Positions 58,301 to 64,000 of a DNA stretch of 64,000 nt are shown one piece after another. The notes under the pieces were generated by a model that worked only from the letters and a program-made list of their open reading frames with translations, did not search any database and had not been told where the DNA came from. The translations under genes and the position numbers were made by a program. The stretch is from Ancylostoma caninum (lineage: Eukaryota > Nematoda > Chromadorea > Rhabditida > Ancylostomatidae), in contig JBAJFG010000621.1 in NCBI GenBank assembly GCA_037903475.1, forward strand, positions 2,356,001 to 2,420,000. The letters run 5' to 3'. Numbering within the stretch: position 1 is the first letter of the stretch; each line of letters begins with the position of its first letter.

Positions 58301-58940
58301 ACTTCCATCGCTCGGGCGCACGTTAATTTTGCCAATCAAGCAAATTGATCATAGGGTCACCCCCCAGAATGTACTTTCGTCGTTTCTCATAAGCTTATTG
58401 TTAGAAATGTTAGGGTCTGAAGAAGAACTTGTAACTAACCTAATAATAATTTTTTGTGCACTTCGAGTTGTTTGGTGCGGCACTACAAGAGCATCGCTTC
58501 TTCCTGAAAAGGAATGGATTTTAGTGAGAACTGCACAACAGATTCTGGACTAAAATTTCCTCAGACGTAAATGGACTTTAGTGAGAACTCCACAACAGGT
58601 TCTGGACTAAAATTTCCTCAGACGTAATCACGGAAATGAACTGGACTTCCCCTAGCTTCCTCATTTAACTACTTCTCTGTTCGATTATCTCCTTCATTGA
58701 GTTACTGCTCAGGTCTTGCACTTTCTTGTGACCTCATCACTCAAGTCTAAGGGGTCATTTCTAGGACGCTTCTGCTAATGATTGTTCCTTGTTCAGTGCA
58801 CTAGCCTACGCCAAAGCTGTTGGATCCATATACTATGCTTACGTACAAATCCTTGGCTCCCAAATGAGCTTCAGAGGAAGGAGCAACATCTCTGAGTAAA
58901 ATTGCACGAAGATTTTTCATTAGAATCTTGTCACTAACAG
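55329..58940. other. Unassigned intergenic or intronic DNA
   Basis: No recognised gene. An open plus frame of 103 codons at 58242-58553 could be an exon but lacks convincing splice sites. A 57-bp direct tandem duplication lies at 58513-58626. Confidence 0.4.
58513..58626. repeat. 57-bp tandem duplication
   Basis: Two units starting AATGGATTTTAGTGAGAACT and AATGGACTTTAGTGAGAACT with few mismatches. Confidence 0.9.
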
Positions 58941-59285
58941 GATGATGTAAAGGAAAAAGGGGCAGAAATTTACCGAGGAAAACATGAAGAACGAGTTTCG
59001 CTGGGAAAAAATGAAACTGCCACTTTCACAACTTCTGCACCATCAAAGGCATTTAGCAAGAAATTATGCACTTGTTCTGGTTGCTCTGGATTTCGCTCAA
59101 AGTTCCTGCACAATGAATCCTTGTATGGAGTTCTTTTGGAAGCTTCAAGGAATGCCTTTTCAAGAGAGTTTCGAGCTATTACCTACTATTTCCAAACATG
59201 TCCGAAATCTGAATTGTTCTTGTTAGATGCTGACGTCATAAACAAGCATTCATCAGATTCAGCAGTGCTCAGAAGCGAAGATTAG
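58941..59285 (+). CDS. Coding-like terminal exon of an unrecognised gene
   Basis: Open in phase 0 for 114 codons after a CACTAACAG acceptor (ends 58940), stopping at TAG 59283-59285. It begins DDVKEKGAEIYRGKHEERVS and includes KKLCTCSGCSGFRSKFLHNE, EASRNAFSREFRAITYYFQ and KSELFLLDADVINKH. Residue composition is protein-like (mixed charged and aromatic residues, spaced Cys). It has no ATG near the start, which fits an internal or last exon. I do not recognise the family and cannot place upstream exons. A chance open frame remains possible. Confidence 0.45.
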   Translation, partial: DDVKEKGAEIYRGKHEERVSLGKNETATFTTSAPSKAFSKKLCTCSGCSGFRSKFLHNESLYGVLLEASRNAFSREFRAITYYFQTCPKSELFLLDADVINKHSSDSAVLRSED

Positions 59286-60288
59286 CACTTGTCGGCAATA
59301 AAACCAACAAAAGCGTACATGTATGTACTTCCAGGCAGGACAGTCTTTCTCGCGCGCTCTGCCTTCTGCTAATTCATTTCCTGGTAAAAATCAGCTTGTG
59401 AAAATAGGCCACCTTCTTGTTTGAATAGATCTTCTATTTCTTGCAATGAGGGGAGTTTTTTTTCTTGAATTCTTTTCCAATGCCCCAGAAGTATAAGGAG
59501 AAAGGAATGAGAGCAGTGAACATGCACATTTACCTCCCCTTGTGCTGAATGCTAGATATCTTTGCAAGTGCATCAATTTCTTAGCAAACCAAGCAATATC
59601 CAGTTTGTAGGACACCAAAACTCCGTGAAATCCGAGTATTCCACACTTTTATATAGAAGACAAACATTTTCTGCTGTTTGACGAAGCAATTATTGGCTGG
59701 AGAGACTTAGTAGAGGTTCGCGAGAACGGTACACGTTCCAAACTTTCCGAATCCCACTTTCCAGAACTACAACATGAGAATTGACATGACATGAGAAACA
59801 TGAGAAACGACAATTATGTCGAGAGCAAAAATGGTTTAATTTTTTTGCTTATGGCTTCAAGTTCTAGTTCGTTCACACTCCTTTTCAAAGTTCCAAAAAT
59901 GCGATCATATTGCTATCCTCCAGACCCCCGATTGAACATCGATATTATTACTCAGTTAATTGAAATGAACTGTGAAGCAGGAGCCAACTTCGATATACAA
60001 TCAGAAATGGTCACTGATGAATAAATATGCACTTTTAATTTGTAGCATAGTAGTATTTGAGGATGGTCAGCAAGTACCACCTCAGGAAGTCGTTGTATGA
60101 TGAATAAACCCTTAGAGAGGCCAAAATTTTTTGTTCCACTAACGAAGAAGGTACGGATCCTGACGACTTTCGACGGATTTTTGGGACAAAAATAGGGAGC
60201 GGAACGATCCGAACAGTGCTGATCACTTCATGAACTTTTTGAAGTAGTAAAAAAAGCTAGATCTCATTGAAGTCACGCATGATCATGA
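59286..60288. other. Unassigned DNA
   Basis: A short plus frame ending at 60024 (RLNIDIITQLIEMNCEAGAN) overlaps AATAAA at its stop and might be a last exon; evidence is weak. Confidence 0.3.
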
Positions 60289-61217
60289 CTTATAATAACG
60301 GGCTTAGTCTGTTTTCATGTCTGTCTGTATGTATGTGTGTCAGACCGTTACGAAATTCTACAATTGGTCAGTGACCGTGATTGTGAGATCATATAAAAGG
60401 CTAGGAACGGGTGTGGTGTGGTGGAGTGGGGTGGGGATGAGATCGAACAGAAGGTCGGATCGTGTACAACTAGTCCGTCAATGGAGTCAATACAGAAGGA
60501 TGCGCCGGCGCCCAGAAGTGGGGGAGAGGGGTCCACCACTGTGATAAGGGTGCGCCGGCACCCAGAAGTGGGGGAGACGGCTCCACCACTGCGATAAGGG
60601 CGCGCCGGCGCCCAGAAGTGGAGGAGACGGGTCCACCACTGTGATAAAGGTGCACCGGCGCCCAGAATTGGGGGAGATGGGTCCACCACTGTGATAAGGG
60701 TGCGCCGGCGCCCAAAGGTGGGGAAACGCATGACGATCCAGCGTTGTGATAAGGGTGCCCTAGCACCCGTTCCGGCTATTCCTTGTATCTATGTGACCTA
60801 GGTGCACGTTATTCCAATCCGTATTCCCCTCCTCATTCCAGTCCATTTGTATCTGAATCGAGCTCACCCTTCACTCTGTTTTTATGCATGGGCAGACCCT
60901 TATCACTAGAGTTACCACAACAACCTGCTAGCGATACATTATTTAAAGAGAGCATTTCCACTGAATCGGCTACGTCCAATGAACAACGGCCACTAGGGCC
61001 AATCAAAAGAAATTACTTCTCCAACGTGAAGGAAGGCTACCGCTCACGCGATCGAGAGCTTTCCAAAAGTCGATGGACTTACACGGGGCGATACGGGATC
61101 TACTAAATCTGTCCACCTTTTTTTTTCTGCATCGTATGCGGAGTATGCGAGCGAAGCGAGCATCAGTAGAAGTCTGGAAGTCCGGCGTTAGCCGGACGGC
61201 CAGACTGGTATTATAAG
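60289..61217 (+). repeat. Interspersed repeat family E, copy 2, with 50-bp minisatellite
   Basis: Ends CTTATAATAACGGGCTTAGTC and (complement) CTTATAATACCAGTCTGG share CTTATAATA. Five 50-bp units (starts at 60501, 60551, 60601, 60651, 60701) of GCGCCGGCGCCCAGAAGTGG type. Same flank order as 46638-47557, but the segment after the array is unrelated and holds an open frame. Confidence 0.78.
60783..61106 (+). CDS. Coding-like open frame carried in repeat E copy 2
   Basis: 107 codons, absent from the other E copy. It includes SFVSESSSP-type Ser/Pro-rich sequence, then LSLELPQQPASDTLFKES, EQRPLGPIKRNYFSNVKE and YRSRDRELSKSRWTYTGR to a TAA stop. The second half reads like real protein. It could be a captured host exon. 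No known domain recognised. Confidence 0.35.
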   Translation: MYLCDLGARYSNPYSPPHSSPFVSESSSPFTLFLCMGRPLSLELPQQPASDTLFKESISTESATSNEQRPLGPIKRNYFSNVKEGYRSRDRELSKSRWTYTGRYGIY

Positions 61218-62330
61218 GAATAATTCACAATAAGTTTTCATATGAACAAAAATTCACCGTGAGGTGAGATTCACCCTGATGGTGTGCCCCAGCCGATAAC
61301 CGTACATCCGCTAATTTTTCTTCTTTTCAATGGGAGACATCCCTTTCCGGTGCCTAGATGTTCAATCTTCAGAGCAGTGTTGGTTTTTACTGCATTTATT
61401 TCCTCTCGACCTAGCGAAACCGCGTTCTATGAGCCAATATCAGGACATTCTTACGGTCAAAAACAAAATGCAGCCGTTAGAGCAAATTGAGGTCATTTCT
61501 CATTCAGGATCCACCCACTGACAAGACACGACAAGGCCTACAATGTCATCAATTAAGTTTCGAAAGTGCAGTGAAACACATTTCGTTCGTGTGATGTTGA
61601 AGAAAGAGTTCTTATCATTCTAGCTTGATATCTGGCCACTGGAGACTCACAGACTTCTTGCAGAAGAGGAAGTGCTGTTCTTGGGCAGGGTAATGCAATT
61701 TTAGAAGAAAAGAAGGCCAGAAGAAGTTGGAAGTCTTCCTACAACTAAAGTGAATTGCATCCTTTGGATGATTGAGGTTCTACAGAAATGAAAAATTTCG
61801 CCGCTCCTTTTCAAGGGTAATGGACTGTTCCATAGGTTCTCCTTGTACGATTGTGTATCGAGTGATCCACCGTTAGAGTGAATGTAAACGCGTCCACCAT
61901 GACGTCAGAAAAAAATTGATGCATTATAATACATTCAACGCTCGTCCACGTCGACGCTGCTGCTATAGTCCTCAAAGAGCACTGCGCTTTTGGTCTCTGG
62001 CTCGACCACACTGCTGTTGGTATATATGGATTGTGTGCTACGCGTCGTTGTCCTCGATCAACAAATCAATACGTACCAAAACCAGTGTCGACGCAGTTGC
62101 AGGGAGCAAAAGCGCTACGCTCCTTCAAGATGATAGCTGCCGCCCAAGAATTGCTTTCCTAAGAGTAAACCTCTTCTTAACCTAACTGCAGATGGAAATG
62201 GCCTGCAATTCGGGTAAATATAACTTCTCCCCTCTTTAAACCTAATACTATTAATGTAAAATAATTCAGAAAATCGGCAAAAAGATTCATCAGGTCTTCA
62301 AAATATTCCAGAAGTTTTCAATACCTCCGA
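61218..62330. other. Unassigned intergenic DNA
   Basis: No gene supported. Confidence 0.4.
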
Positions 62331-62571
62331 TAACTGTGCAAGACGGACGCAGAGGAAACGGCTTAATGGTTCGGGTAGGAACCCTAGCAGCAACGGCTGC
62401 CAGTTGCTGCCATCCTCCCCTCAATTGCTGCTCAATCTGACGGCCCTTTAGCAACAACTGCTGAGGGACGGCAGCAATCAAGGGGAGGATGGCAGCAACT
62501 GGCAACAGTTGCTGCTAGGGTTTCCACCCGAACCATTACGCCGTTCGGGCTGCGTTCGTGCTGCACAGTTA
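62331..62571. mobile_element. Foldback MITE (241 bp), near-perfect ~100-bp arms
   Basis: Ends TAACTGTGCA and TGCACAGTTA. Arms share TAATGGTTCGGGT, AACCCTAGCAGCAAC, GCCAGTTGCTGCCATCCTCC and continue to the middle. No ORF of its own. Confidence 0.88.
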
Positions 62572-63561
62572 TGAGAGACAGTACATATACTGTTTCGTTT
62601 ACGTACTACATATTGTTGCCGTCATCTGTGATGTGTCACGTATACTAAGCACATTTTATTTCTGCCCATATGGTCGTCTCAAGTATTAATAAAAATGAAT
62701 AATGGTGCGAATTTTTGGAATTTTTGGTATTCCTGATTTACAATTGATCGCTAGCTCCTTTGAAAAAGTACTCGCTGCGCGAGATTGAATTCTTTTCGCT
62801 CAAACCCTGTAAATTTGATAAGATGCGGTGTGGCAAAAATCCAAATAGGTCTCGGAAACTGTAAATGAAACTCGGAAACTGGTTAACTTACCCTAAACCA
62901 AGTTGCATGTAAACTTAATTTTAAATTGTGAAATTTGAGCGTTTGTTATTGTGGGGGATTCGGTCGCAAACGCCAGCGGTGTCAAGCTTGACGAGCAACG
63001 AGATGAGTGTCAAAACTGTACCGAGGTGTGAACGCTCCAAATCTCGTGCTAAAGCCAAAAAACTGTGGGTCTACCTTATATGGGACTAAAGTTGGATCGG
63101 TTACTGTTGTTGCCTTATGTTCTACCTTTTGAATGCAGTACAGTGTGTTTTAATAAATTTATAGGAATGGAAGGAAGCGAACGCAACTTCGCGCCGAGTT
63201 CGCTATTCTGAAGAAGTTACCGAGTGCATTGTACCTTATATTCTTGATTGACTTATTTTTATCGCACATCTTCTCCCAAACCAACCCGCTAATATTATTC
63301 TCACACCTACACCTCTGTTTTCATATAGGAAGGTATGTAAGCTCCCCTAGGTCAACGTTTGCTAACCGAGATACATTTTTATGACAGGGGAGCTGGGCTG
63401 CAAGGGGATGTCCAGTACTACTATAAGCATTCACTACTAATCCATCATTTTAGGTACGACTACGCCTTCAGAGTGCTCACGCTTCAAGATGAGCGATAGT
63501 GGTGTCTAAGTATTCAAGGGAGAAACGAGAGGATTAAATGCTTACACGAGGCAATTTGTAG
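62572..63561. other. Unassigned DNA upstream of a candidate exon
   Basis: No gene firmly supported. A block after TTTTAG at about 63452 reads YDYAFRVLTLQDER then a stop, and may be an exon of the same gene as 63562-63805. Confidence 0.35.
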
Positions 63562-63805
63562 CGTGCACTGGATCCACCGGTCTGAAAAGGAATACATCAA
63601 GCGAGAGAGCAATAACTCATTGTTTTTGCTTGGAAGCTACACTTTCGCAACTGTGACAAGCGATCAAACATCCAAAACACCAACCAAAGAGCTTCTCTTG
63701 TCGAATCCACTGAAACCATTGCCGGCAAGACTGTCAAAGGCCCTCTTGTTGAACGGCGTCAAGCCGGAACCGCTCTGGGAAAAGGAAGTTAAGCTTGATC
63801 TGTGA
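63562..63805 (+). CDS. Coding-like terminal exon of an unrecognised gene
   Basis: After a TTTGTAG acceptor (ends 63561) the frame is open for 80 codons to TGA at 63803-63805: VHWIHRSEKEYIKRESNNSL, LLGSYTFATVTSDQTSKTP, LLLSNPLKPLPARLSKALLL, EPLWEKEVKLDL. No initiator is needed if this is a last exon; the first in-frame codon is GTG at 63563. Composition is strongly protein-like. Family not recognised. Upstream exons cannot be joined with confidence. Confidence 0.5.
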
Positions 63806-64000
63806 ATTTATAATATTTGGTTGGCGCATAATTGATGCGGTTTTTTTCGCGAGTGCTTTTCCCGTTAAAGATTAACGCTTCTTGAATAGTTTTTCGCGTG
63901 AATAATCCTCTTCTTTCATTCAGTAAAGGTGCTATTGAGAGTCGTAATCACATTCATCATCTCATGCTCTACCACTTCGGGAAAGGTTGGAATGCAGCAC

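Overview
The window looks like nuclear DNA of a nematode, most likely a repeat-rich clade V (strongylid, hookworm-like) parasite. The evidence is short spliceosomal introns with TTTTCAG/TTTTTAG acceptors, start codons placed directly behind splice-acceptor-like sites (as expected for spliced-leader trans-splicing), AATAAA poly(A) signals, AT-rich intergenic DNA and dense DNA-transposon debris. The species assignment is inference. There are no bacterial-style operons or ribosome binding sites.

Layout. 1-90: possible 3' end of an upstream gene. 1699-5007: a complete 14-exon gene for the splicing factor PRP17/CDC40. 5808-7216: a complete 4-exon gene for mitochondrial ribosomal protein mL52 (MRPL52), in the same orientation and separated from the first mainly by a hairpin MITE, so the two may form an operon. 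These are the only host genes I identify with confidence. Coding-like exons of unknown identity lie at 58941-59285 and 63562-63805, with a weaker one at 60783-61106.

The rest is a graveyard of mobile and repetitive DNA. 8.5-11.5 kb: MITEs and a mariner-type deletion derivative. 11.5-15.7 kb: a dead CR1/Jockey-like LINE (minus strand). 15.9-16.5 kb: a foldback element invaded by a TTAA-flanked repeat. 18847-20719 and 48472-51891: two inverted copies of one non-autonomous Helitron family (TC...CTAG, inserted between A and T) carrying a 60-bp minisatellite that differs greatly in copy number; a diverged copy (26394 to about 28024) and a solo 3' end (to 24145) are also present. 24206-32129: a 7.9-kb composite bounded by two near-identical 269-bp direct repeats. 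It holds Penelope-like (PLE) reverse transcriptase and GIY-YIG endonuclease sequences on the minus strand, and a degraded, unrecognised, intron-rich gene on the plus strand. 33.8-35.6 kb: a pair of diverged ~205-bp direct repeats. 36.7-38.2 kb: an exon-like tandem cassette array followed by a hairpin related to one in the 269-bp repeats. 39.2-39.65 kb and 20.9-21.3 kb: inverted arrays of one AT-rich satellite. 40361-42079: a dead mariner with a TTAA-type MITE inside its transposase. 43.9-62.6 kb: further MITEs, minisatellite-bearing repeats and foldbacks.

The most unusual item is the 24.2-32.1 kb composite. Its endonuclease reading frame lies 5' of the RT, the reverse of canonical PLE order. 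It has a structured hairpin cluster next to the endonuclease ORF, a hairpin in the direct repeats with one compensatory change in a relative at 38 kb, and an antisense gene with introns. It may be a permuted PLE, a tandem PLE remnant or a nested composite; sequence alone does not decide.
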